NCBI RefSeq assembly: GCF_047302465.1
Contig: NZ_CP178621.1
Coordinates: forward strand, 3,286,001 to 3,350,000
Length of the DNA: 64,000 bases
Direction: 5' to 3'
Origin: JACMRP01 sp047302465
GTDB lineage: Bacteria; Bdellovibrionota; Bdellovibrionia; Bdellovibrionales; Bdellovibrionaceae
A program made the translations under genes and the position numbers. The notes under the pieces were generated by a model. It made no database searches and had not been told where the DNA came from. It was given only the letters and a program-made list of their open reading frames with translations. Every line of letters starts with the position of its first letter. The first letter of the stretch is position 1. Below are positions 53,827 to 61,590 of the stretch, piece after piece.

Positions 53827-56800
53827 ATGCGTCGCCAAAATGCTGCTTTCCGTTCCCTCTTATTAGGTGCTTTAGCCATGGTCACTGGTCTGAGCGTAAG
53901 CTCCCATGCTGCTGGACGATTCGAATACATGACAAAAAAACCAGTAGTTCCCAATTCTTCTGCAACTGCTCCGGTTGAAACCATTGTCTTGGCGGCCGAT
54001 GGTCTTAGCTACAGAGCTTTTAAAGCAGCACAAGCTCAAGGACTCTTTAAAGAATTCACAAATGTAGGAGCTCACGTAGCCCCATTCCCTTCTATGACAG
54101 ATCTTTCTTGGTCGACGATCCTGGATACAGCCAACATCTTTGGTGATGCCGGCCGTATTAAATCTGTAGAGGCTACTTATTTTGATGAATCCACACAATC
54201 TGTTCAGGGCGATCCGCGTGACTACTATCGCCGTTTGGCTTTCCCTAAATACTATATGGGAGCTTTCGACTCTTTCTTTAATCCGTACGTGGAAGGTCTT
54301 ATGTACTTCCCAACGGAAGAGATTCCAAAACTTGAAGTAAAAACTGTTGTTGATGAGTTGACCTCAGGCCCTTCTAAGAAGGTCCTTTTAGGTTACGTGG
54401 GCGCCGTAGATTCGACAGCCCATACCCAACGCAATCGCCTTTTCCCAGTAATGAAAGTTCTAGATGCGGAAGTGAAGCGTCTTATTAAGAACTTTAAAGA
54501 AAAAGGCCGCGATGTTGAAGTCGTATTGATTTCAGATCACGGTAACATCGGTCGTTTTGCTGAAGGCCAAGACGAACAAGAATTAATTGGTGTTGATATC
54601 GTTCAGCCAATCGAAGATGCGGGCTTTAAATTTGTTCAGCAGCTTAAATCTGACAAAGATGTTGCGGCTCCACTCATGGCATTAGGCACTTGGGGCCCGG
54701 TTTATTTGAAAAACCGTCAGCACATGAACGCTGTTATCAATGAGTATCGCAAACAAGATTGGTTCGACCTTGCCGTGTATGTTAATAAAAACAACAGCGC
54801 AGAAACAGTGATGACTGTAATTTCTGCTAATGGCGAAGCCCAAGTTCAATACGACAAAAAAGCCAGTGTCTATTACTACTATAATGTTAAAAACAATCCG
54901 TTGAAGATTGCAGGCCCATGGGCTTCTTCAAAAAGTATCCGTAGACCGATTAAAGCTTCTGATGTCATGAACATCACAGCGTCGACTCCATATCCGGACT
55001 CTTTGTATCGTTTGATTGAGTCTGCTTCTGAAAGAAACTTCGACTATCCAGATTTCATTCTGACTTTGAAAGATGGCTATTTTATTAAGTCTTCTTTGGG
55101 TGCATTCACAAAAATGTACCGTACTCACGGTTCTTTGACGGCAAATTCAAGCTTCGGTTTGATGGCTTCGACGAAACGTGCGATCCCTGGTCAAATCCGC
55201 TCTAAAGACATCTTGCCTCACCTTAACGTCAACACTCGCGACCTTTTCGGCAAAACTTTAGAGAAGTTCCAACAATCAGGTTCTGCAGGCCTTGCAGTCG
55301 CTTTGAAAAACTACACTCGCGGTGTAGAAACCGAAGCGAAGAATCTGAATCAACAACGTATTTTCCAATACTTAACTCGCTTTGTATCGGACACTCGTCC
55401 ATACTTTGTTGTTAGTGAAATCACGGCATTCAAAGATGCTTTCAAGTTTGATCCATTCAAACAAGGCGATGCCCGCACACTAGCTCCGATGAATTTCAAC
55501 ATCAGTAAGTTCGACATGACTGGGATGATCAGTCCTGAAGATGTTGGTGCAGTAACAGACGCTGTATTGACTGCTGGTTCTGCAGAGAACTTGATGAAAG
55601 ATCCACGTGTTGAGCGCGTAAAAGATAAAATCGGCGTTCTTCAAAACGTTAAAATGGCTTCTGTTGAAAACAAAGAAGACCTTATGAACGGCGGCGGATA
55701 CTTGGATAAAGTGAAAGAGATCCTACTTCCTGCAAAGCGTACAGCGATGAAGCTTTACCAAATTCCGTACCTTTTGGAAAAATCACTGCTTGTGCAAGAA
55801 AAACCGTACATTCAAGATACTCGTGACTTGCGCTTTGCTCAAGATTGGTTAGGTGCACGTGACACCGCTATCGACAAATACAAAACACTCGATACTTCTG
55901 CAGTTCCAGAGAAAAACCGTGTTCAAAAGCTTTTGAAAGAAGCCATCAAAGAGGCTGAACTCGAAGATCGCATCTTCCCAACAACTTTGGATAAGGTTTA
56001 TAACCGCAACAATTTGGACGATCTTACAATCGTTTATGTCCCTGGTATTTATAACAGCATCTTTGACCGCGAAATCTTTAGCCTAGGTTTGAATGCCTTG
56101 GCTGACGAAAGAGGCTTGCGTGTGATTCAACCTCCGGTTGAGAGCACTTGTGCTGCTGACTTCAATGGCGACATTATCTCAGACTTCCTTAAAAACGATA
56201 TGAAAACCCGCGTTGCTCGCGGAATGAAGTCTCCTCGTTACTTGATTTTGGGTTACTCGAAGGGTGCTGTAGATACGCTTCAGTTCTTCGCGAAGAACCC
56301 ACAGTTTGTTTCTACCTATGTAAAAGGCTTTGTTGCTATCGCAGCGCCTTTGCATGGCTCTAGCATCTTGAATAAAACCGATCTTCCGTTTGCGCTGGTT
56401 TCCGCATTGTCTGAAAACTCAGGTCCTGAAATATGCAAAAAAGAAAAGGCCGCTGCAAAATCTCTTATTCCAAGCTCAATGCAAAGCTTCTGGAGAAAGA
56501 ACGAAAGAAATTTAATTGGTCTAACTCGCTACTTCTCGGTTACTTTCGAAAGTGATCCTGAAGATTCGCATATCTTTATGAGAGCGACTAAGTTGATCGG
56601 TCAATTCGATGAAAACAATGATGGCGTTGTGACGACTTCATCTTCGAAATTCCCACACAATCTGGCGGCGCTAGACTTGGGAACAATCAAAGCCGATCAC
56701 TTGGCAGGGATTCTGGCTTCTCGTTTTAATCAAAAAGCCTTCATGAAAGGTCTGATTAGCACGTTGAGCGAATTAGATGTGAACAACGACCGCAGAAACC

Positions 56801-57846
56801 TTGCATGGAATACCAAAGTGATCATGTCGGTAGCAAATGCTCACCCGATTAAAGATCGCATGTACTATCGTTTGACTTCGAAAGGTTTGGCGCAAAAGAT
56901 TCACTTGGATAAAACAATTTTGAAAAATGGCATGGGCGATGTCGCTTCATTCTCGAATACTTGGGAATTGAACTACATGATCTTGCCAAGAATCAGTGAT
57001 CCAGCGGATGACTACCAACCAGTTGTTGCTCTTCCGGCTTCACAAATTAAGTACGATCCTTACGGAGTTTTGGATGTCCAAAAACTTCCAGACATCATGG
57101 CGGGCACTCGTGTAACTCCGGTGTCTGTTCAGAATATGCCAAATGGAATCAATATGGAGTACAACCATAAGAACATGGTTCACTTCCGTATGGATCACCA
57201 GTTCAATTACGAGTCTCGTTCGCCGATGGGTAATGACGACAATGCGAAATATGGTTATGTGACTTCAGAGTTTGGTGGCGAACCAGCTTGGGTTGCGATG
57301 AGAAGTGCTAACAACTCAATCCGTATGACAACTTTGTCTTACCGTTTCTCTCCGGTAGAGTTCAGTAAGATGTCTTTGAAGCTTGCGGTCACTAAAGGCG
57401 TCAACGGTGCAGATCCAGTAAAAGGTAAGACTGGCAAAGATGACTCTGCTTTCCAAGTGTGGTTTACGATCCGTGATGGTCGCGCAAATGGCGATCGTGC
57501 AACGGTAGACACTAAGAACGACAAAGTCTTCTTGTTCGGTTACTACTGGGGCGATCAAGCTCCGGGTGAAAACCGTAAAGCTGGTGACATCTTTGAAAAC
57601 TGGTATTCCAACAAGAATATCGTCGTAGCAACATTGCCAGAAGCGAAACAGTTGTTGTTAAACAATCAAGACATGCTTGGCAAAGCCCAAGTTTTCGAGC
57701 GCAGCCTTGTTGAAGACTTAAAACGTGCCTTCCCGAATAAACGCGTGGAAGACATGGACATCGTAGGTATCACTATTCAGCATGATTCTAACGATGCGGA
57801 AGATTCTTCCGAGGCTTTCTTCAAGTGGCTCAAGTTCATGCCATAA
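53827..57846 (+). CDS. Giant secreted protein: alkaline-phosphatase-like + alpha/beta-hydrolase + DUF3047-like
   Basis: A 1339-residue exported protein (signal peptide about 1-29, ending S-H-A-A). The N-terminal domain (50-450) resembles type I phosphodiesterases of the alkaline-phosphatase superfamily: D58-G, W-S-T-I-L near 96 for the nucleophile, D195-x-x-x-H199 and D237-H238 as metal ligands. A helical linker follows (450-725). The second domain (about 735-1010) is an alpha/beta hydrolase with V-Y-V-P-G-I-Y-N-S, nucleophile elbow G-Y-S-K-G (Ser811), N-D-G-V-V acid region and D-H-L-A-G histidine. The C-terminal part (about 1100-1339) matches DUF3047: F-G-Y-Y-W-G and I-Q-H-D-S-N-D. TAAGGAG precedes the start. 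Probably a periplasmic or secreted hydrolase of phosphodiesters or lipids. Confidence 0.82.
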   Translation: MRRQNAAFRSLLLGALAMVTGLSVSSHAAGRFEYMTKKPVVPNSSATAPVETIVLAADGLSYRAFKAAQAQGLFKEFTNVGAHVAPFPSMTDLSWSTILDTANIFGDAGRIKSVEATYFDESTQSVQGDPRDYYRRLAFPKYYMGAFDSFFNPYVEGLMYFPTEEIPKLEVKTVVDELTSGPSKKVLLGYVGAVDSTAHTQRNRLFPVMKVLDAEVKRLIKNFKEKGRDVEVVLISDHGNIGRFAEGQDEQELIGVDIVQPIEDAGFKFVQQLKSDKDVAAPLMALGTWGPVYLKNRQHMNAVINEYRKQDWFDLAVYVNKNNSAETVMTVISANGEAQVQYDKKASVYYYYNVKNNPLKIAGPWASSKSIRRPIKASDVMNITASTPYPDSLYRLIESASERNFDYPDFILTLKDGYFIKSSLGAFTKMYRTHGSLTANSSFGLMASTKRAIPGQIRSKDILPHLNVNTRDLFGKTLEKFQQSGSAGLAVALKNYTRGVETEAKNLNQQRIFQYLTRFVSDTRPYFVVSEITAFKDAFKFDPFKQGDARTLAPMNFNISKFDMTGMISPEDVGAVTDAVLTAGSAENLMKDPRVERVKDKIGVLQNVKMASVENKEDLMNGGGYLDKVKEILLPAKRTAMKLYQIPYLLEKSLLVQEKPYIQDTRDLRFAQDWLGARDTAIDKYKTLDTSAVPEKNRVQKLLKEAIKEAELEDRIFPTTLDKVYNRNNLDDLTIVYVPGIYNSIFDREIFSLGLNALADERGLRVIQPPVESTCAADFNGDIISDFLKNDMKTRVARGMKSPRYLILGYSKGAVDTLQFFAKNPQFVSTYVKGFVAIAAPLHGSSILNKTDLPFALVSALSENSGPEICKKEKAAAKSLIPSSMQSFWRKNERNLIGLTRYFSVTFESDPEDSHIFMRATKLIGQFDENNDGVVTTSSSKFPHNLAALDLGTIKADHLAGILASRFNQKAFMKGLISTLSELDVNNDRRNLAWNTKVIMSVANAHPIKDRMYYRLTSKGLAQKIHLDKTILKNGMGDVASFSNTWELNYMILPRISDPADDYQPVVALPASQIKYDPYGVLDVQKLPDIMAGTRVTPVSVQNMPNGINMEYNHKNMVHFRMDHQFNYESRSPMGNDDNAKYGYVTSEFGGEPAWVAMRSANNSIRMTTLSYRFSPVEFSKMSLKLAVTKGVNGADPVKGKTGKDDSAFQVWFTIRDGRANGDRATVDTKNDKVFLFGYYWGDQAPGENRKAGDIFENWYSNKNIVVATLPEAKQLLLNNQDMLGKAQVFERSLVEDLKRAFPNKRVEDMDIVGITIQHDSNDAEDSSEAFFKWLKFMP

Positions 57847-57929
57847 CACAACCTGTGAAGAGAAAGGAATAAGGCCGGCGAGCGATTCTCAAAGAGTGGA
57901 CTTAGAATACGGGAAACCAAGGAGGCACC

Positions 57930-58460
57930 ATGGACCTTCAACATCCCGAGTCCACCCGTGAAAAAGAACGCGAACGAGTTCAACGCCCGCTGCCCGAACT
58001 TCCCGCCCCATTTAAATTTTCCACTGCCAATCAAGCTTGCTGGTACTTAGGTGCTTGCTTGTTGGCGCTGGGACTTGTTGGCTTTGTCGTTCCAGGTCTT
58101 TTCTATGCTCACTTAAATCCCACTCACAACGTCATTATGATTCTGACAGGTATCGCTTCGATCCTGCTGGGACTTACTCGTCCTGACTATGTCGCTAAAA
58201 AAGTCTGCTATGCGCTCGGCGGATTCTACACGTTTTTAGGAATTGCCGGATATGCCTTTGGCGTCCGTGCAATTTCCACCACCCGTCCTACGGTTTCAGG
58301 AATTCCGGAGGAAAGCTCCTTCCTGTGGAGACTTATTCCTGGGCGTTTAGAATTAGGAACTGTCGATCACGGTATTCATCTTGTGGTCGGTTTGATTTTT
58401 TTAGCTTGTGCCTACTTCACATTAAGAGGGTCTTCATCCAAAAGCGTGACTTGGCACTGA
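57930..58460 (+). CDS. DUF4383-like membrane protein
   Basis: A 176-residue membrane protein with four membrane segments (about 35-55, 65-85, 90-110, 143-166). The order A-C-L-L-A-L-G-L-V-G-F, then N-P-T-H-N-V-I and G-x-Y-x-F-L-G resembles DUF4383. Function unknown. A strong AAGGAGG site precedes the ATG. The HdeD-like gene follows after 37 bases, so the two are probably cotranscribed. Confidence 0.7.
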   Translation: MDLQHPESTREKERERVQRPLPELPAPFKFSTANQACWYLGACLLALGLVGFVVPGLFYAHLNPTHNVIMILTGIASILLGLTRPDYVAKKVCYALGGFYTFLGIAGYAFGVRAISTTRPTVSGIPEESSFLWRLIPGRLELGTVDHGIHLVVGLIFLACAYFTLRGSSSKSVTWH

Positions 58461-58497
58461 CGACGGTATTTTTCTGCAAATTTTCAAGGGAGGATTT

Positions 58498-59124
58498 ATG
58501 AATGCGATTTATTACGGAGAGGGGCGACGAAGTGTTTCGTCTCGGCTTATTTTTTTAGGCAGTGTGTTTGTTCTGCTAGGTATTTTGGCTTTGGCATTTG
58601 CCTCAGCGACAACTTTGACAGCGATGTTCGTACTTGGAGTGTTGTTGGTCTGCGCGGGAGCTGCTGAAATAATCTATGGTTTTCAGAACCGGAGTGAAGG
58701 ACAGCTGTGGCCTCATCTGGGTTTTGGCTGCTTGGCATTGATCTGCGGAGCACTGATCTTTCTAAATCCTGTCGAAAACGTTTTGGGTTTTACCCTGATC
58801 ATTTCCTTCTTGCTGATCGCAAGTGGTTTGGCAAAAGTCGTCGGTGCAGCCGCTGAGCGCTTTTTCGGTTGGGGCTGGGTTGCCGCCAACGGTGTGGCTT
58901 CGATTATTTTAGGTGCTATGGTTCTAAGATATTTTCCAGTCTCTGCGTTCTGGACCATTGGCGTTTTTGTGGGCGTCGACTTTATTATTGCGGGCGCGAC
59001 CCTCATTGGGCTTGGATCTTCCATGAAGCGCGCCAAACGAGAACTCGCCGGCCAAGTGCGCTCGACATTGGGACCTGAACCAACAAGTCGCAAAACCGAG
59101 CGCGAAGAGCATCCATTTCATTGA
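58498..59124 (+). CDS. HdeD-family membrane protein (DUF308)
   Basis: A 208-residue protein with six predicted membrane segments in three helical-hairpin repeats, the HdeD/DUF308 arrangement; W-G-W-V-A-A-N-G-V-A-S-I-I-L-G-A-M-V-L is typical. HdeD helps acid resistance in enterobacteria, but its mechanism is unclear. AGGGAGG lies six bases before the ATG. Confidence 0.85.
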   Translation: MNAIYYGEGRRSVSSRLIFLGSVFVLLGILALAFASATTLTAMFVLGVLLVCAGAAEIIYGFQNRSEGQLWPHLGFGCLALICGALIFLNPVENVLGFTLIISFLLIASGLAKVVGAAAERFFGWGWVAANGVASIILGAMVLRYFPVSAFWTIGVFVGVDFIIAGATLIGLGSSMKRAKRELAGQVRSTLGPEPTSRKTEREEHPFH

Positions 59125-59134
59125 TGATAGATAT

Positions 59135-59171
59135 AAAGCACAGTCTTCCTCATGACGACTGTGCTTTTCTT
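59135..59171. terminator. Bidirectional terminator between convergent genes
   Basis: An 11-base-pair stem (59135-59145 with 59157-59167) with an 11-base loop lies between the HdeD-like gene and the GFA-family gene. It has T-rich flanks on the + strand and could end both transcripts. Confidence 0.75.
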
Positions 59172-59177
59172 TCAGAC

Positions 59178-59585
59178 TTAGAGATGTCTTTTTTCTTGGG
59201 GTTCATTCATCCAGTTGTTATTCAAGCCATCTGCATAGCGAATCGGACCGTTTATGAATTCCGACTTCTCGATGCCTTCGACAGTTGCCAAATTCACACT
59301 GACATACGCGCCACCAAGCACCTCTAAGTAACCTTCTCCATGGGTAGCAACCCCACAGGTTTTGCAGAAATAGTGATGCCCCGTCATGGTGTTAAACTGA
59401 TAGTCGCTAAACTCGCCTTTGCCAGAGAGCAGTTTGAAAGCTTCGGGCTTAACGATCGTTCCCCAATAACGAGTTCTACTACAATAAGAACAATTGCAAC
59501 GCCCACTCCCTTGAGAGGCATCCATTTCCACTTGATAAGATATTTTCCCGCAGTGACAGCTTCCTTTGTAAGTCTTGGTGCTCAT
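59178..59585 (-). CDS. GFA-family (CENP-V-like) zinc enzyme
   Basis: A 135-residue protein of the GFA/CENP-V/S-(hydroxymethyl)glutathione-synthase-like family. Zinc ligands are visible: C-H-C at about 11-13, C-N-C-S-Y-C near 30-35, and C-K-T-C-G near 78. The family contains formaldehyde-adduct enzymes, but the link to formaldehyde is unproved for most members. Start set at the ATG 59585 with AAGGAG five bases upstream. It diverges from the marR gene and has its own promoter with two operator sites. Confidence 0.87.
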   Translation of the reverse strand: MSTKTYKGSCHCGKISYQVEMDASQGSGRCNCSYCSRTRYWGTIVKPEAFKLLSGKGEFSDYQFNTMTGHHYFCKTCGVATHGEGYLEVLGGAYVSVNLATVEGIEKSEFINGPIRYADGLNNNWMNEPQEKRHL

Positions 59586-59602
59586 AGGCTCTCCTTGTAA
59601 AC

Positions 59603-59616
59603 GACAGCATGCTGTC
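59603..59616. promoter_or_regulatory. Operator palindrome 1 (GACAG-N4-CTGTC)
   Basis: A perfect 14-base palindrome lies downstream of the candidate GFA promoter. The second copy is centred 35 bases away (about 3.3 turns). Both share GACAG-N4-CTGTC, as expected for binding by a dimeric MarR protein. Confidence 0.75.
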
Positions 59617-59624
59617 ATTTAGGG

Positions 59625-59653
59625 ATCCTACGCCATTGACAGTAAGCTGTCAA
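59625..59653 (-). promoter_or_regulatory. Candidate promoter of the GFA gene overlapping operator 2
   Basis: On the - strand TTGACA (59653-59648) and TAGGAT (59630-59625) are 17 bases apart, in the 86-base intergenic region. The -35 and spacer overlap operator 2, and operator 1 lies just downstream, so a bound regulator would block polymerase. Confidence 0.65.
59636..59653. promoter_or_regulatory. Operator palindrome 2 (TTGACAG-N4-CTGTCAA)
   Basis: Seven-base arms, separated by four bases; it carries the same GACAG-N4-CTGTC core as operator 1 and lies 18 bases before the marR start at 59672. It would allow autoregulation of marR as well as control of the divergent GFA gene. Confidence 0.75.
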
Positions 59654-59671
59654 TATGCCAAAGTGAGACCT

Positions 59672-60115
59672 ATGTCTAGACGAACTCCGGCGGGTGACGC
59701 ATTCTCTTTGGTGGCAGTAAAGATCATGTATCTTAATGGAATTCTTATGGAAGCCGGAGACAACATGGCCTCTACCGCCGATCAATCATCCGCACGCTGG
59801 CGAGTTCTCGCCGCCGCAGAAATGAAACTGATGACGGTCGCTGAAGTCGCACGCGCCTTAGGTCTAGCAAGACAAAGCGTGCAAAGAATCGCCGACTCAT
59901 TAAGTGAAGAGGGCCTTATTTCTTACAAAGACAATCCCACCGACAAAAGAGCGATGCATGTAGCTCTGACGGCTGCCGGGCGAAAAGCACTTTCGGCGAT
60001 TCAGGCGAAGCAACGTAAATGGGCCGACGAGATTGGTGACAAAATGGGAGTCAGATCCCTTAAAGAAATCGACGTTTTACTGCGAGAGCTGATCCAAGCG
60101 CTCAAAGAAAGTTGA
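59672..60115 (+). CDS. MarR-family transcriptional regulator
   Basis: A 147-residue winged-helix regulator. The recognition region is V-A-E-V-A-R-A-L-G-L-A-R-Q-S-V-Q-R-I near residues 58-76, and the wing D-N-P-T-D-K-R-A-M near 89 is typical of MarR. The ATG at 59672 matches the family start; the frame is open upstream into the operators. It probably represses the divergent GFA gene and itself through the two GACAG-N4-CTGTC sites. It may also influence the dienelactone hydrolase gene that follows. Confidence 0.9.
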   Translation: MSRRTPAGDAFSLVAVKIMYLNGILMEAGDNMASTADQSSARWRVLAAAEMKLMTVAEVARALGLARQSVQRIADSLSEEGLISYKDNPTDKRAMHVALTAAGRKALSAIQAKQRKWADEIGDKMGVRSLKEIDVLLRELIQALKES

Positions 60116-60191
60116 TGCTTTGTAACAAGAAGGCACATCGGATCATGGCAGACTCTTCCCATCTTCAAAGGGTCTCGATATATTTTTCTGC

Positions 60192-61082
60192 ATGAATAAT
60201 AGAAAAAACGCCCAAGAATTTCCGCAAGAACTTTGGTCTTTATTTGACCGCTACGTCCACGGCGAGATGGATCGCCGCACTTTCCTGAGTCACGCACAAA
60301 AATTCGTCGTGGCAGGACTGACGATTTCTGCCCTTTGGGAAAGTCTTCGCCCGAACTATGCGTGGGCGATTCAAGTCCCTAAAGATGACAAACGAATTAA
60401 AACGGAAGATGTCACCGTTTCTTCCCCGCAAGGCAATGGAAAAATTCGTGGCCATCTTGCAATGCCTGCAAAAGCTGGAAAATACCCTGTTGTATTGGTT
60501 GTCCATGAAAATCGCGGATTGAATCCATATATCGAAGATGTCGCTCGTCGTTTAGCGGTGGATGGCTTCATTGCTTTTGCACCAGATGGGCTCACCAGTG
60601 TCGGTGGCTATCCTGGTGACGACGAAAAAGGCGGCGAGCTTTTCAAAAAAGTGGATCGCGAAAAAATGACCGAAGACTTTATCGCATCCGCTCGTTGGCT
60701 GAAAGCTCGTCCAGACTCTACGGGCAAGCTGGGAGTCGTCGGCTTCTGCTTTGGCGGCGCGATTTCTAACACGATGGCTGTCCGAATGGGAACAGACCTG
60801 CTAGCGGCCGTTCCTTTCTATGGCTCACAACCAGCAACGGAAGATGTTCCAAAAATCAAAGCGGCTTTGCTAATTCACGATGCTTCTTTAGATGAACGTA
60901 TTATGAAAGGCTGGCCTGCATACGAGACAGCGCTCAAAGCAAATAAGATCAATTATACTCACTATACTTACGAAGGCTCTAATCACGGCTTTCATAACGA
61001 CACAACACCACGCTATGACGAAAAGGCCGCGAAACTTGCGTGGACAAGAACTGTTGATTTCTTCAATAAGTATTTAAAGTAA
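60192..61082 (+). CDS. Dienelactone-hydrolase-family protein with Tat-like leader
   Basis: A 296-residue alpha/beta hydrolase. Residues 28-32 are R-R-T-F-L followed by a hydrophobic run, a Tat-like export leader seen in related DLH proteins. Catalytic elements: V-H-E-N-R-G near 104, the nucleophile Cys186 in G-F-C-F-G-G, an acid in I-H-D-A-S (Asp230), and His265 in S-N-H-G-F. The substrate is unknown (lactones or esters). Ribosome site is weak. It ends two bases from the convergent FBP-domain gene. Confidence 0.85.
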   Translation: MNNRKNAQEFPQELWSLFDRYVHGEMDRRTFLSHAQKFVVAGLTISALWESLRPNYAWAIQVPKDDKRIKTEDVTVSSPQGNGKIRGHLAMPAKAGKYPVVLVVHENRGLNPYIEDVARRLAVDGFIAFAPDGLTSVGGYPGDDEKGGELFKKVDREKMTEDFIASARWLKARPDSTGKLGVVGFCFGGAISNTMAVRMGTDLLAAVPFYGSQPATEDVPKIKAALLIHDASLDERIMKGWPAYETALKANKINYTHYTYEGSNHGFHNDTTPRYDEKAAKLAWTRTVDFFNKYLK

Positions 61083-61084
61083 AT

Positions 61085-61582
61085 CTAAGTTGGCTTGTAG
61101 CTACTGATATTTTCGAAGAGTTTTGTCATTTTACGGTAAAGCTCTTCGATGTATTTTTCGGGATCCTTACCAGAGCGAGCACACTCTTCTTCAATTTTTT
61201 CGATGCAGGTCAGATCTTGGCAAATAAGATATGACGAGCTGACCTCAGCACTCATAGCAACAGAAAGCAGGCCGATTTGATCGGAAGTTCCGTAGGCGTG
61301 ACACCAGTTACAGAGACCTCCTGTGGGCTCGGCACTTGGCGGCGTGCGCTTAAACGCAACACCGCGGGGTAAATCCCAATTCGGTCTTTTGAAAATTAAG
61401 TACGTATAGACGCCCGAGGACTCTTTCCAAGTAAAATAAGAACGAACATTTAATGGGTATTGCAGGTTTTCAGGAAGAACGAGTTTCTTTTGATCTCTTG
61501 AGCGAAACGCTTTCACCAGATCTTCTTCAGACTCGATAGAAAAGAGGATTTCTCTATTGAATTTACTAATCTGGGATAACAT
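61085..61582 (-). CDS. FBP-domain (FusB-like) EF-G-binding-type zinc-finger protein
   Basis: A 165-residue protein with the FBP treble-clef zinc finger: G-L-C-N-W-C-H at about 92-98 and the second pair in Y-L-I-C-Q-D-L-T-C near 124-131. The domain occurs in FusB-type proteins that bind elongation factor G and in uncharacterised bacterial relatives. It lies eight bases after the uup stop with a strong AGGAGG site, so it is in the aat-uup transcript. A role at the ribosome fits the neighbours but is inferred. Confidence 0.78.
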   Translation of the reverse strand: MLSQISKFNREILFSIESEEDLVKAFRSRDQKKLVLPENLQYPLNVRSYFTWKESSGVYTYLIFKRPNWDLPRGVAFKRTPPSAEPTGGLCNWCHAYGTSDQIGLLSVAMSAEVSSSYLICQDLTCIEKIEEECARSGKDPEKYIEELYRKMTKLFENISSYKPT

Positions 61583-61590
61583 CGCTCCTC

